Positions 32,851 through 41,744 are shown, counted from the stretch's first letter. The stretch is 64,000 nt of DNA from Elusimicrobiaceae bacterium (GCA_028700325.1 JAQVSV010000002.1:1-64000), one strand, 5' to 3'. Numbers and translations are program-made. Notes: a model not told the origin generated them from the letters alone.

Positions 32851-34107
32851 ATGGCCGGAGATTATTCCGGGCTGGTCCGCTCCATAGCTGTTTTTATCAC
32901 TTTACTGGCGGTTCCGTGCGGCTGGGCGGGCGGGTTTCTGCCTGATGGCTCGTTCAGCAAGGAAGCGACCGGCACTACCGCCGCCGCATTTATAAAAGAT
33001 CCGTATGGCGCGGTTTACGCGGCGCTGGGTTCGGCAGGTTCGGCTTACCGCAGTCCCTACTCTGTTTTTTTCAATCCCGCCGGCCTGACGGGCGACAAGG
33101 TGAGCGCGCTGCGCAACCGCAGGCAGACACGAGAAGAAAAATTCGAGGTGGACGCGCAGACCGTGCCGGAAGGGGTTATCGCCTATAATTTGCAGGAATT
33201 GCGCAAACATCGCAAGGAGCGGAACAAAAAACGGCAGGTCGAGTCGGATGATGGCGTGCTGTTGCTTGAGGCCGCTCCGGCGCCCTCTGCTCAGGGCAAT
33301 ACCGTCGGTTCCGCGCTGGGCGCGAGTTATGACAGCATGTTCGAAACCTACTCGCGCAGCGCACTCACCTGTTCCATGCCTGTCGGCGCGGGAGTGGTGG
33401 CGGCAAGCCTGCTGTATGCTTCTCAGGACGCGCTTGACGGGTTCAGCACCAGAGGCGATTATACCGGCTCCTTTAACGCTTATGATTCAGCCGCCGGGCT
33501 TTCCTATGCCCGCACGATAAAATTGCGCCGCGGCGAGTTTGACGCCGGAATAACTTTCAAATATATCACCAGCCGCATTGAAAATGCGGAAGCGTCCACC
33601 ATAGCCGCAGATATCGGGATTCTGACCCGTGATTTTGTTGATCAGGGCGGGCTGATACGCGATTTCGCCGTTACGGTCCGCAATCTTGGCCTGCCGATGA
33701 AAATGGACACCGTGGCGGAGCCGCTGCCGCTGGAACTGTCGGCGGGCGTGATGCTGGATGCGGGGCAGGGCTGGTACGGCTATATAGACGGCAAATTCCC
33801 CTGCGACTATTCGCCTTATGTGGCGGTGGGGCTGGAGTGGAAACCGGTTCGGCGCAAAACCTGCGATGTTGATTTCGCATTACGCGCCGGGTTTAACATG
33901 AAGCGGTCACACGAGCTTGGCGGGCTGGGCGGCTGGAGCGCGGGCGCGGGGCTTGGGTTTGGCGGGCTGGTAATGGATTACGCGTGGGTTCCGATGAACG
34001 ATCTTGGCAGCACCAACCGGTTCAGCCTTACCTGGCGCTGGGGCGGTCCGGCGTCAGGCGGGCGAAGCGGTGTTACGGCTGAACCGGAAGTGGTCGGATT
34101 CATGTGA
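32851..34107 (+). CDS. PorV/PorQ-like outer-membrane protein
   Basis: The protein has 418 residues with a signal peptide (SIAVFITLLAVPCGWAGG). It then shows the typical start of the UPF0164/PorV-PorQ group: DPYGAVYAALGSAGSAYRSP followed by VFFNPAGLTG. FadL-like barrel strands follow (GLSYARTIKLRRGEFDAGIT, GLGFGGLVMDYAWVPMNDLG), ending before a short tail. A Lys/Arg-rich insertion at about 110-135 is unusual for a barrel and is probably a loop. In Bacteroidetes PorV works with type IX secretion, but no such genes are here; role unknown. Confidence 0.78.
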   Translation: MAGDYSGLVRSIAVFITLLAVPCGWAGGFLPDGSFSKEATGTTAAAFIKDPYGAVYAALGSAGSAYRSPYSVFFNPAGLTGDKVSALRNRRQTREEKFEVDAQTVPEGVIAYNLQELRKHRKERNKKRQVESDDGVLLLEAAPAPSAQGNTVGSALGASYDSMFETYSRSALTCSMPVGAGVVAASLLYASQDALDGFSTRGDYTGSFNAYDSAAGLSYARTIKLRRGEFDAGITFKYITSRIENAEASTIAADIGILTRDFVDQGGLIRDFAVTVRNLGLPMKMDTVAEPLPLELSAGVMLDAGQGWYGYIDGKFPCDYSPYVAVGLEWKPVRRKTCDVDFALRAGFNMKRSHELGGLGGWSAGAGLGFGGLVMDYAWVPMNDLGSTNRFSLTWRWGGPASGGRSGVTAEPEVVGFM

Positions 34108-34139
34108 ACCGCAGTTTTTTTGAGCATGGGAGAAAGGTT

Positions 34140-34823
34140 ATGAGAATAACGTCTGTTTTGGTTGCGCTGGCGGTTTTAATGTCCGGTTCTGCCATGGCGC
34201 AGGACGGCGCCGCGCCGCAGCCGGCGGGCGCGCCGGCCCAGGCGGCCGCGCCAAACGCGGCGGACAGCGCTTATCCGTACCAGTTTGACAACAGCTATTT
34301 CGGGCTGGACAGTTCAGACATGATGCTCAACTACATACGTTTTTTTATGGAGCCCACCTACAAGATAAAGGATCAATACAGCGCGGGCGGGTTCGGCGCG
34401 GAAGCGGGCGTTATCGCGGCGTACCGGAAAGGGTATCCCTATGTCGGGTTTTCAGTAGGCGGGTTCGGTTTTGACAGCGCGGATTCATCCGACTACAGGT
34501 TTACCACCATTCCCGTTTTGGTGCGGGCCGGGGCGGATTTTCCGATTACGCCCAACTCCCAGTTTTCGCTGGTGGTGGGCGGCGGCTACAGCATTAACGA
34601 TTATGCGTCAAGCAACCCGGCCGTCAGCGCAAGCTGCGGCAATTCTTATCTTTTGCAGGGTCAGATCGGTGTAAAGTTTCCGGTTTCCAGCCATATCATG
34701 CTGGGCGTTTATGGGGGGTATAGCTATATGAAACCTTATATCGGCTATACCCGCGGGGGCCTGACCGAAGGCGATTATAAAACCGTGGATGCGCCCTTTG
34801 TGAAGCTGCTGATACAGCTGTAA
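34140..34823 (+). CDS. Outer-membrane beta-barrel protein (OmpA-like/opacity-like barrel)
   Basis: I start at 34140 (MRITSVLVALAVLMSGSAMAQ), where AGAAAGG precedes the ATG and a signal peptide begins at once; the frame also has an ATG at 34104 overlapping the previous stop. The 227 residues have an Ala/Pro linker (about 22-42) and then about eight amphipathic strands (AGVIAAYRKGYPYVGFSVGG, FSLVVGGGYSINDYASS, HIMLGVYGGYSYMKPYIGY), ending VDAPFVKLLIQL. Surface protein, specific role unknown. Confidence 0.75.
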   Translation: MRITSVLVALAVLMSGSAMAQDGAAPQPAGAPAQAAAPNAADSAYPYQFDNSYFGLDSSDMMLNYIRFFMEPTYKIKDQYSAGGFGAEAGVIAAYRKGYPYVGFSVGGFGFDSADSSDYRFTTIPVLVRAGADFPITPNSQFSLVVGGGYSINDYASSNPAVSASCGNSYLLQGQIGVKFPVSSHIMLGVYGGYSYMKPYIGYTRGGLTEGDYKTVDAPFVKLLIQL

Positions 34824-34850
34824 CCGTTCTGTTGCCAGACCCGCTTCAAG

Positions 34851-34884
34851 CGGCCGGCCCGCGCAGTATTGCGCGGGCCGGCCG
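34851..34884. terminator. Strong GC hairpin between convergent genes
   Basis: CGGCCGGCCCGCGCA-GTAT-TGCGCGGGCCGGCCG is a perfect 15-bp stem. It has only a short T-run on the plus side. The palindrome CCGCTTCAAGCGG overlaps its left edge. Confidence 0.6.
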
Positions 34885-34910
34885 TTTGAAATTAAAAGAA
34901 CGTGAAAATG

Positions 34911-35705
34911 CTATTCCATTCCGGTTTTCAGGCGGTGTTTGATGATACGCAGCATTTCGGTGTGAATGAGCCCGTTGGTGGCGAGTGTTTCCGCTCCGTA
35001 GCGTTCGATGGCGGTCCACGGCTTGCCGGAAAAATCGGTCACTTTGCCCCCCGCCTCCTGCACGAGCAGGCGGCCGGCGGCCACGTCCCACGGCTTGAGG
35101 ACGAATTCCCAGTAGCCGTCGCTGCGGCCCGCGGCGATCCAGCTCATGTCAAGAGCGGCGGAGCCGGTGCGGCGGATATCATGGCAGATTTTAAGGAAAT
35201 CTTCGATGAACCCGCAGTAAAAATTTCCGCGTTTGTAGCGGTCATACGGAAATCCGGTGAACAGCAGGGAGTCTTTCAGTTTCGCGGTTTTGGTAACGCG
35301 GATTTTCCCGCCGTTAAGGGTTGAACCGTGGCCTTTGCGCGCCAGAAAAAGTTCGTCGCGGAACGGATCCAGCACCCCGCCCAGAACGGGCTCGCCGTCT
35401 TTAAGCAGCGCGATGGACACGCAGGCGGTCGGCAGGCCGTGCGCGTAGTTGGTGGTTCCGTCGAGCGGGTCCATTACCCAAAGGTGGCGCGAGCCGGTTA
35501 TGCGTTCCGACTTCTCCTCCGCCAGATAATCGTGTTCGGGAAACGCGCTGGTGATTATTTCCAGCGCGGCCCGCTGTGATTCCAGATCCGCCTGCGTCAG
35601 CAGATCGCCTTTGCCCTTGAGTTTATAATCGGTCCTGCGGAAGTAGTGCAGCAGGATCCCGCCGCAGGTTTTTAACGCGCTTGTCAGAACGGTTTGTTCT
35701 TTCAT
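34911..35705 (-). CDS. suhB: Inositol monophosphatase family protein
   Basis: The protein has 264 residues. The metal-binding motifs of the IMPase superfamily are present: AEEKSER (Glu), VMDPLDGTTNYAHGLPT (DPxDGT), and late AGRSDGYWEFVLKPWDVAAG (WDxAxG). Cytosolic Mg-dependent phosphatase acting on inositol phosphate or a related substrate such as 3'-phosphoadenosine phosphate. The gene overlaps the upstream nuclease-like gene by 4 bp, so the two are one operon. SuhB is the most likely orthologue, but superfamily members are hard to tell apart by eye. Confidence 0.9.
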   Translation of the reverse strand: MKEQTVLTSALKTCGGILLHYFRRTDYKLKGKGDLLTQADLESQRAALEIITSAFPEHDYLAEEKSERITGSRHLWVMDPLDGTTNYAHGLPTACVSIALLKDGEPVLGGVLDPFRDELFLARKGHGSTLNGGKIRVTKTAKLKDSLLFTGFPYDRYKRGNFYCGFIEDFLKICHDIRRTGSAALDMSWIAAGRSDGYWEFVLKPWDVAAGRLLVQEAGGKVTDFSGKPWTAIERYGAETLATNGLIHTEMLRIIKHRLKTGME

Positions 35706-37237
35706 GGGGTTTCCTCCAGGCCGGGTGAATCTTCCTCCGGTTCGGGTATGTCGGGCCAGGGCACGGCGGCCGGTTCGGCGGCTTCCAGCGCTTTGTCCAG
35801 CACCGCCATGGAAACGCAGTCGTCTTCATTGTACATAAGCACTTTTTTTATGGAGTCTTCGTTGCCTTTGAGCCAGTCCCAGTAAAACACCATTGATTCC
35901 ATCGCGCCGCAGTCGTTCTGCCGCCACTGGAACCCGAACAGCGGCGCCACGGCCTTGAGCGAGTAGCCCGGCGCAGGCAGATAGAACGAGTCTTTGACCG
36001 ATTCCATAAGGTCGAAGCAGGCGTCCGCCAGCCCGGTCAGGCTTTTAGCCAGTTCGGGGTACACGCCGGCAAGTTTCCGCATGTGATGGGCTTCGTAAGT
36101 GGTCCAGTGGTAAAGCACGGCTTGCGCCGGATCGCCCACGAACTCGATGAATTCCCTGAAAATCTTTTCTTCCTCGGTATGCCCGTGCGCGAGGAAACTG
36201 GAATATTTGCCCGCTTCCCGGTCGTATACCCCTATAAGGTATACATGCGCGATATCGCCGGCGCGCACCGGATCCGACGCTTCAAAATCGAAATACAGAT
36301 TGCGTTTTTTGCGCGGCGGCGGGAAACAGCCGGTTTTTTTTATGACCGGTTTGCCCAGTTTGTATGCTGTCGCGCTCATATAAATGTCTTTGCCGGGCTG
36401 GTCGCCCATGAGAATACCGAATTTGAGAGGATCTTCGGCGGCTATGTCCGCCGTTGTCTGGTAGCCGTATTCGCGCAGTTCTTCGCGCAGTTCATAGCCG
36501 ATCGCGGGGATCATGACCAGCGCGCCGCTGTCCGCCGCGCTGTGGTTGGCGTATTTGCGCCAGGGCGGCTGGGCCGCCTTGGGCGGGCGGCCGGTTTCGG
36601 GTTTGAAACTGCCGTCGCGTATGTCGCGCCAGAGCCTGAGCGCGTTGTCGAGCCGTTCATCCCAGTCGCGTTGCAGAATGCAGACCCGTTTGGTCCGTAG
36701 CGAAATCACCATATCCGGATGCTGGTACTGCTGGATCCGGCCCAGTATCCTGTTTAAAAGCGCGGCCGCAAGCGAATAATGGTCTTTCAGATCGCCTGCG
36801 CGCTTGAGCTGGATCAGCCGGTAGTGGTATTTGCCGAAAACTGATTTGCCTTTATGCTCTTTCAGAAGCAGAGTGGCGCGGCCCAGAACGTTTTCCGGCA
36901 GATCCCACAGGCTGGGATAGCCGATCGCGGGCGCACCCGCTTCCATGGCCTGAAGCGTTTTGAGAAAAGTATCGGACTGCGAGTCGCCTTCAATAATGAC
37001 CGCGTCGGGATGTTCGGCGAAGATTATGTCGGATTTGGTGGATTTGTCGCCGTCGGTGCGGGCTTTGTCGTAGCGGGTGTTTTCCGCGAAGAATTCGGCG
37101 CGCGGGGCATGGTAGTCGCACCACAGCCCGAACGGATCCTGCGTAAGCGAAAACATCCGCGATGCCCTGAAGTCTGATTCGCCGGGCGTTCTTCCTGCTG
37201 AAAAGCGGTTAAATAAAGTCTGGGCTAGAGTGTCCAT
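35702..37237 (-). CDS. TM0106-like putative nuclease (RecB-like N-terminus, RNase H-like C-terminus)
   Basis: The protein has 511 residues. The N-terminal half has a Cas4/RecB-like look (FRASRMFSLTQDPFGLWCDY, IIEGDSQSDTFLKTLQAMEA). A helix-hairpin-helix-like segment follows (about 245-285, GYELREELREYGYQTTADI). The C-terminal half is a DnaQ/RNase H-like exonuclease region: NLYFDFEASDP (first acidic residues), YLIGVYDREAG, LYHWTTYEAHHMRKL and YNEDDCVSMAVLDKA (final Asp). This matches the TM0106/YprB-like group. Nuclease activity and role are unproven. Confidence 0.8.
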   Translation of the reverse strand: MDTLAQTLFNRFSAGRTPGESDFRASRMFSLTQDPFGLWCDYHAPRAEFFAENTRYDKARTDGDKSTKSDIIFAEHPDAVIIEGDSQSDTFLKTLQAMEAGAPAIGYPSLWDLPENVLGRATLLLKEHKGKSVFGKYHYRLIQLKRAGDLKDHYSLAAALLNRILGRIQQYQHPDMVISLRTKRVCILQRDWDERLDNALRLWRDIRDGSFKPETGRPPKAAQPPWRKYANHSAADSGALVMIPAIGYELREELREYGYQTTADIAAEDPLKFGILMGDQPGKDIYMSATAYKLGKPVIKKTGCFPPPRKKRNLYFDFEASDPVRAGDIAHVYLIGVYDREAGKYSSFLAHGHTEEEKIFREFIEFVGDPAQAVLYHWTTYEAHHMRKLAGVYPELAKSLTGLADACFDLMESVKDSFYLPAPGYSLKAVAPLFGFQWRQNDCGAMESMVFYWDWLKGNEDSIKKVLMYNEDDCVSMAVLDKALEAAEPAAVPWPDIPEPEEDSPGLEETP

Positions 37238-37256
37238 TCCGAAAAGGCCTTGTCAG

Positions 37257-37285
37257 TTGACTGCATTAATAGCTTATGATAGCAT
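37257..37285 (+). promoter_or_regulatory. Possible promoter upstream of the PTS-def-fmt operon
   Basis: TTGACT (37257-37262), 17 bp, TAGCAT (37280-37285). It would give a leader of about 180 nt before the ATG at 37471. The rest of the 233-bp divergent gap holds no gene I can support. Confidence 0.3.
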
Positions 37286-37470
37286 ATAGGGGACGGGTTT
37301 TGCGCGTCTTGCCGGGACCTTCACCATTCTTCAGGATGTTTAATATGCCGGAAGGCCAGGTTTGCAGCGATGCTCGCACCGGCTGTATTGTGTTTCGCAA
37401 TACTTTCGCAATTTCCGCCGGTTTGCACTGTGCGCGATCTTACATCAGGAGTGATTAGTTAAATTAAAGT

Positions 37471-37950
37471 ATGGCGAGACCTTTAAAGCCGTCCGTAAAT
37501 ATTCAGAATCTGCTGAGCGTCGAGCGGGTGCTCATCATCAACAAGCATACCGAGAAAAACGAGCTTATTGAAAAACTTGTGCGCAAAATAGCGGACGATT
37601 ACCCCGATCTTCCGGCGGATTTCCTGCTGGAGAAGATACTCCAGCGCGAGCAGGGCATCAGCACCACCATGGATACCGGCCTTAGCATTCCGCACGCGCG
37701 GGTTGACGGGATTGACAATTTTATCGTGGCCTTGGCGGTTGCGCCGGAAGGGATTATGGATCCCGCCACGCCCGGCGTGCCGATAAAGGTTGTATTCCTG
37801 TTCCTGTCGCCTTCGGACGCGGCGTTTTTCCAGAAACACCTGCAACTGCTTTCCTTGCTGTCGGCAAAATTCCAGCCGGAGTTTGTCGAGCGGCTTGTTT
37901 CACTCAAGACAGCGGCGCAGATAATGCATGCCGTGGCGGGAAGCGTCTGA
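37471..37950 (+). CDS. PTS EIIA domain protein, fructose/PtsN type
   Basis: The protein has 159 residues, a single EIIA-2 domain. The phosphorylated His is in STTMDTGLSIPHARVDGI (His about residue 71). EREQGISTTM just before it and the C-terminal FLSPSDAAFFQKHLQLLSLL also fit. No EI, HPr or permease gene is near, so it resembles the regulatory PtsN of nitrogen-PTS systems, which controls other proteins rather than sugar uptake. It heads a run of translation genes. No clear ribosome site precedes the ATG. Confidence 0.85.
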   Translation: MARPLKPSVNIQNLLSVERVLIINKHTEKNELIEKLVRKIADDYPDLPADFLLEKILQREQGISTTMDTGLSIPHARVDGIDNFIVALAVAPEGIMDPATPGVPIKVVFLFLSPSDAAFFQKHLQLLSLLSAKFQPEFVERLVSLKTAAQIMHAVAGSV

Positions 37951-37951
37951 T

Positions 37952-38524
37952 ATGGCTGTTTTGAAAATCTGCAAATACGGCGAGCCTATTCTGCACCGTT
38001 CTTTGACGGAGGTGGATTATGCCGCCGCGAAAGACTCGCTTGCCCGCATTATCGAGGATATGTGGGAAACCTGCCTTGTCATGCGCGGCGCGGGGCTGGC
38101 GGCCTGCCAGGTGGGGCTTGACATGCGGCTGGTGGTGATAGCCGTGCCGCAGGACGATAAGAGCTGGCGGCGGCTGACGCTTGTCAATCCCGTCGTAACC
38201 GCCAGAACGGGCCGGAAAGTGGAGGAAGAAGGGTGTCTTTCCCTGCCGGGCCTGTTCGCGGAAGCGGTGCGGGCGGCTAAAGTCACGGTGCGGGCGCTCA
38301 ACGAAAAAGGTATTCCGGTTGAAATAACCGCTTCCGGGTTCCTTGCAAAAGTCATGCAGCATGAAATTGACCATCTGGACGGGCATGTGTTTACGGAGCG
38401 TGTCGTCGCCGCCGAGAAAAACCGCGTGAAGTCCGAAATCAGGCGGCTGAAAAAACACTGGGCCGGAATTGACGAAAGCAAACAGGTGCCCGATTATGAA
38501 AACGGTTTTCCTTGGGACGCCTGA
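37952..38524 (+). CDS. def: Peptide deformylase
   Basis: I start at 37952 (MAVLKICKYGEPILH), one base after the PTS stop; an in-frame ATG at 37928 would overlap that gene. All three deformylase motifs are present: GAGLAACQVG, EEGCLSLPG and MQHEIDHLDG, giving the Cys-His-His metal site and catalytic Glu. 190 residues, normal length. It removes formyl groups from nascent proteins and overlaps the fmt start, the usual def-fmt pairing. Confidence 0.97.
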   Translation: MAVLKICKYGEPILHRSLTEVDYAAAKDSLARIIEDMWETCLVMRGAGLAACQVGLDMRLVVIAVPQDDKSWRRLTLVNPVVTARTGRKVEEEGCLSLPGLFAEAVRAAKVTVRALNEKGIPVEITASGFLAKVMQHEIDHLDGHVFTERVVAAEKNRVKSEIRRLKKHWAGIDESKQVPDYENGFPWDA

Positions 38525-39461
38525 ACCGGCGGTTCCCTTCCTGCATAAAACGCGCGAAATGACGGATCTGAGGCTTGTTGTCACCAATTCCGACAAGCCC
38601 TGCGGCCGCGGCATGAAAATTTCGCCCAGCCCCGTAAAGAACGCAGCGCTGGCGGCGGGCCTGCCGGTGCTCGCTCCCTGCGATATCGAGGAAGCTCGGG
38701 AGGCGGTTGCCGCCGTCGCGCCTGATCTGGGCATAGTGGTTGCCTGCGGGCATTTTCTGAAGCCGCAGTTCCTGGCTACGGCCAGACACGGTTACATCAA
38801 CATCCATTTTTCCCTGCTGCCGAAATACCGGGGCGCCGCGCCGGTGCAGTGGAGCCTTATCAACGGCGAAACCGAAACCGGCGTTACCGCGTTCTGGATA
38901 ACCAAAGGCATGGATACCGGCGATATTTTCATGAGCCGCAAGCTCGATATTCTGCCGTCGGATGACGCCGCATCTCTAATGCGCCGCCTCACCGCGCTGG
39001 GCGCGGACGTGCTGGCCGACACTCTTAACGCGGTAAAAAGCGGCCGGCTGATCCGCAAACCGCAGGCCGGCGAGCCCACTTTTGCGCGGATGCTGGCCCG
39101 CGAGGACGCGTGGCTGGATTTCCGTTATTCTGCCGCTGTCGTGCATAACCGGATCCGCGGGCTGGCGCTGGGGCCTAAAGCGAAAGCCCTGCTCAGGCTG
39201 CCGGACGGGCGCAGGATTGCCGTGCAGTTTGTGAAAACGGTTGTCTGTTTGCGGCCGGGCCGGGCGGGCCTGGAACCGGGCGCAATCGTACGCGTTGAAA
39301 CGGAGCGCGGTATTATTGTACAATGTAAAGAGAACACCGAACTGGGTGTGCTTGAAGTCCGGCCGGAGGGCAGAAATACCGTTCCGGCGCGGGATTTTTT
39401 TTCCGGCATGAAGCTCGGGCCGGGCGATATTTTTTTGAGCGGAGCGCAGCGGGCCGTGTGA
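38496..39461 (+). CDS. fmt: Methionyl-tRNA formyltransferase
   Basis: The start at 38496 (MKTVFLGTPEPAVPFL) overlaps def by 29 bp, giving 321 residues. The formyl-transfer core has HGYINIHFSLLPKYRGAAPV, with the conserved Asn and His, and GETETGVTAFWITKGMDTGD, with the conserved Asp. A C-terminal OB-like domain (about 205-315) follows. It formylates Met on initiator tRNA using 10-formyl-THF. Gene order def-fmt is the common one. Confidence 0.97.
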   Translation: MKTVFLGTPEPAVPFLHKTREMTDLRLVVTNSDKPCGRGMKISPSPVKNAALAAGLPVLAPCDIEEAREAVAAVAPDLGIVVACGHFLKPQFLATARHGYINIHFSLLPKYRGAAPVQWSLINGETETGVTAFWITKGMDTGDIFMSRKLDILPSDDAASLMRRLTALGADVLADTLNAVKSGRLIRKPQAGEPTFARMLAREDAWLDFRYSAAVVHNRIRGLALGPKAKALLRLPDGRRIAVQFVKTVVCLRPGRAGLEPGAIVRVETERGIIVQCKENTELGVLEVRPEGRNTVPARDFFSGMKLGPGDIFLSGAQRAV

Positions 39462-39468
39462 TGATCGG

Positions 39469-40503
39469 ATGATAGACAGACTGGCGCGCATTTTTCTGGA
39501 CGTGACCGAGCGGTTGCAGACCTCCGTGCGGGGGTTTGTCGTTTCCGGCGTGCGGCTGGGCGAGATTTTTATTGCGCTGGTCTTTCTGGCGGTCGTTTCC
39601 TATTTTTCGGTTAACTGGGCGCTGAAAGCCGTTATCCACAGCAATGAAATAGTCGCGTTGCCCGACATAACGAAAAAACCCGTCACGGCGGCGCTTGACA
39701 TCATTTCCCCCAAGGGCCTGGCCCTGCAGAAACAGGGCGAGGAATTTGATGCGGAGGTTCCTGTCGGCAGCATCATCCGGCAGCTGCCCGTGCCCGGCAC
39801 GGAAGTGCGCAAGGGCAAGATAATCCGTGTATGGCTGAGCCAGGGCGGCGAGGCGGTTTTCGCGCCGAACCTGGTGGGCCTGCCGCTTCGCAACGGCGAA
39901 CTGCTGCTGCGCCAGAACCAGCTGATGCTGGGCGAGGTGAGCGAATCTTATTCACTGCGGTTCGCCAAAGGCCTTGTCACCAGTCAGGACCCGAAAGCCG
40001 ACGCGAGCCTTGCGAAAAACGCGCTGGTCAACGTGGTGGTGTCGGCGGGCGCGCCGCCTCCGGAAGTGAAACTGATGCCTGATTTCCGGCAGAAAACCCT
40101 TCCGCAAGCCAAAAACTGGGCTGCGGAAAACGAGATTGAACTGAAAGTCGCCGAGGACGCGGGTTCGATTTTTCCGGACAACACGGTTATCGCGCAGGAT
40201 CCCGCGCCGGACGCGCTGATCCCGTCCGGGCAGCCGGTTTCGGTCACGATCAGCCATAAGGCGGGCGGAGCGAAGGCGCAGAGCAGGGAAAGCCTGCACC
40301 ATATCCAGTACCGCGTGGCGGACGGCGGCGGCCAGCAGAAAAAAGTGAAGATCAGCCTTATTGATTCTGGCGGCGAAAAAGAGGTTTTCAACGGGCTGCG
40401 TATGCCCGGAGCGGATATAGACTTGACAGCGCCCCGCCACGGGCCCGCCATGGTTCGCATATTCGTCAACGGCACGCTGGTGGACGAGCGGGAGATGCCC
40501 TGA
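39469..40503 (+). CDS. Membrane-anchored PASTA-domain protein
   Basis: The protein has 344 residues. One helix at about 25-50 (GEIFIALVFLAVVSYFSVN) is preceded by a short cytoplasmic N-terminus. At least three PASTA repeats follow, recognisable as VALPDITKKPVTAAL, FAPNLVGLPLRNGELLLRQN and LMPDFRQKTLPQAKNWAAEN, each ending in a gIIrQxPxpG-like phrase. The final 85 residues are a separate beta-rich domain. There is no kinase domain, unlike PknB/Stk1. It may bind muropeptides or help cell-wall enzymes. It sits between fmt and rpe, a place where PASTA kinases often lie. Confidence 0.88.
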   Translation: MIDRLARIFLDVTERLQTSVRGFVVSGVRLGEIFIALVFLAVVSYFSVNWALKAVIHSNEIVALPDITKKPVTAALDIISPKGLALQKQGEEFDAEVPVGSIIRQLPVPGTEVRKGKIIRVWLSQGGEAVFAPNLVGLPLRNGELLLRQNQLMLGEVSESYSLRFAKGLVTSQDPKADASLAKNALVNVVVSAGAPPPEVKLMPDFRQKTLPQAKNWAAENEIELKVAEDAGSIFPDNTVIAQDPAPDALIPSGQPVSVTISHKAGGAKAQSRESLHHIQYRVADGGGQQKKVKISLIDSGGEKEVFNGLRMPGADIDLTAPRHGPAMVRIFVNGTLVDEREMP

Positions 40504-41195
40504 TGATGGAAGCGGTTTCTCGCATAACGGAGGCCGGCGGAGAGCGCAGGATAATAGCGCCGTCGGTGCTGTCGGCGGATCTGATGCGGCTGGCCCGCGA
40601 CATTGATTCCGTGTCGAAAGGCGGGGCGGACTGGGTTCATCTGGATATCATGGACGGGCACTTTGTGCCTAACCTCAGTTTCGGCCCTTCACTGGCGAAG
40701 GCGATACGCGGTTACACGGATTTGCCGGTTGACACGCATCTGATGCTGGACAATCCGCAGGATTTTGTCGAGCCGTTCGCAAAAGCCGGCGCGGATCTGA
40801 TCACGGTGCATCTTGAAGCGATAGAAGGGCCCGGCCTGCTGGAAAAGATCGCCGGGCTTGGCGTCCGGGCGGGCCTTTCGCTCAGGCCGGACCGTCCGGT
40901 AGAAGATCTTAAGCCGTTTTTGCGGTATGTTGATCTGGTTTTGATAATGACTGTGTTCCCCGGTTTCGGGGGGCAGGGATTTTTACCCGGCAGTGCCGAA
41001 CGCATTGCCGAGGCCCGACGCCTCATAGCCGCTTGCGGAAGGAAGATATGGCTTGAGGTGGACGGCGGAATAAACAAGGAAACGGCCGCTGCGGCCTGCC
41101 GCGCGGGAGCTGACGCTTTCGTTGCCGGCAACGCCGTGTTCGGCGAGAAATCGCCGGCGGAGGCCGTGCGCAACCTGCGCAGCAGCATCAACTAG
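40503..41195 (+). CDS. rpe: Ribulose-phosphate 3-epimerase
   Basis: The protein has 230 residues as given, or 229 if the second ATG is used. Hallmarks are IIAPSVLSADL, HLDIMDGHFVPNLSFGP, VDTHLMLDNPQ, LIMTVFPGFGGQGFLPG and WLEVDGGINKET, which supply the His/Asp catalytic and metal residues of the TIM barrel. It interconverts ribulose-5-P and xylulose-5-P in the pentose phosphate pathway. The start overlaps the PASTA gene stop (TGATG), so they are co-translated. Confidence 0.97.
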   Translation: MMEAVSRITEAGGERRIIAPSVLSADLMRLARDIDSVSKGGADWVHLDIMDGHFVPNLSFGPSLAKAIRGYTDLPVDTHLMLDNPQDFVEPFAKAGADLITVHLEAIEGPGLLEKIAGLGVRAGLSLRPDRPVEDLKPFLRYVDLVLIMTVFPGFGGQGFLPGSAERIAEARRLIAACGRKIWLEVDGGINKETAAAACRAGADAFVAGNAVFGEKSPAEAVRNLRSSIN

Positions 41196-41203
41196 GAGGA
41201 AAC

Positions 41204-41473
41204 ATGGCAGTAGTGCTTAGACTGCAGAGAACGGGCAAACCGAAAGCGCCGCATTACCGGATCGTGGCGATTGAAAAATCGCATCAGACCCGTGGGCGCG
41301 CGCTGGAAATCGTGGGGCATTTCAATCCCCGCGGCAACGCGAAACCCGCCGAACAGGTGGTATTCGACATGCCCAGACTCGAGCACTGGCTTTCGGTGGG
41401 CGCTGTGCCCAGCGAAACCGTTGCCGGTCTTATCCGCCGCGTTAAAAACGGCGGAGAAGCCGAAAAGAAGTAA
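41204..41473 (+). CDS. rpsP: 30S ribosomal protein S16
   Basis: The protein has 89 residues, with AGGAGGAAAC as a strong ribosome site directly before the ATG. The S16 pattern is clear: MAVVLRLQRTGKPKAPHYRI, EIVGHFNPRG and LEHWLSVGAVPSETV. First gene of the classic rpsP-khpA-trmD-rplS run. Confidence 0.98.
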   Translation: MAVVLRLQRTGKPKAPHYRIVAIEKSHQTRGRALEIVGHFNPRGNAKPAEQVVFDMPRLEHWLSVGAVPSETVAGLIRRVKNGGEAEKK

Positions 41474-41513
41474 CCGCCTTTGGGCCGCGCGGCTTGCGGC
41501 CTGAGGAGATGAA

Positions 41514-41744
41514 ATGAAAGAACTCGCTGAATACCTGCTTAAAGCGCTTGTATTAAAACCCGAAGAAGTGGCGGTATCCGCTTCCGAGGACGATAAGGGC
41601 GTTGTGCGCGTGAAAGCGCATGTGGCGGAGTCGGACAAGGGCAAGGTTATCGGGAAAGACGGCCGTGTGATCAAAGCGGTGCGGGCGGTGATGTCCGCCG
41701 GCGCGGCGAAAGCGGGCAGGAAAGTTTTTCTGGACCTTGACTGA
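41514..41744 (+). CDS. khpA: KH-domain RNA-binding protein KhpA
   Basis: The protein has 76 residues, with GAGGAG upstream. It is the short type II KH domain found between rpsP and trmD: LAEYLLKALVLKPEEV, VHVAESDKGKVIGKDGR-like VAESDKGKVIGKDGRVIKAV, which carries the GxxG loop (GKDG). KhpA pairs with KhpB to bind RNA in several bacteria. Its stop overlaps the trmD start (TGATG). The rimM gene that often lies next is missing. Confidence 0.95.
   Translation: MKELAEYLLKALVLKPEEVAVSASEDDKGVVRVKAHVAESDKGKVIGKDGRVIKAVRAVMSAGAAKAGRKVFLDLD

Noticed and set aside
37276-37458. 60-codon open frame in the divergent gap
   Set aside because: No ribosome site, odd composition and no recognisable fold; the region is better read as promoter and leader.
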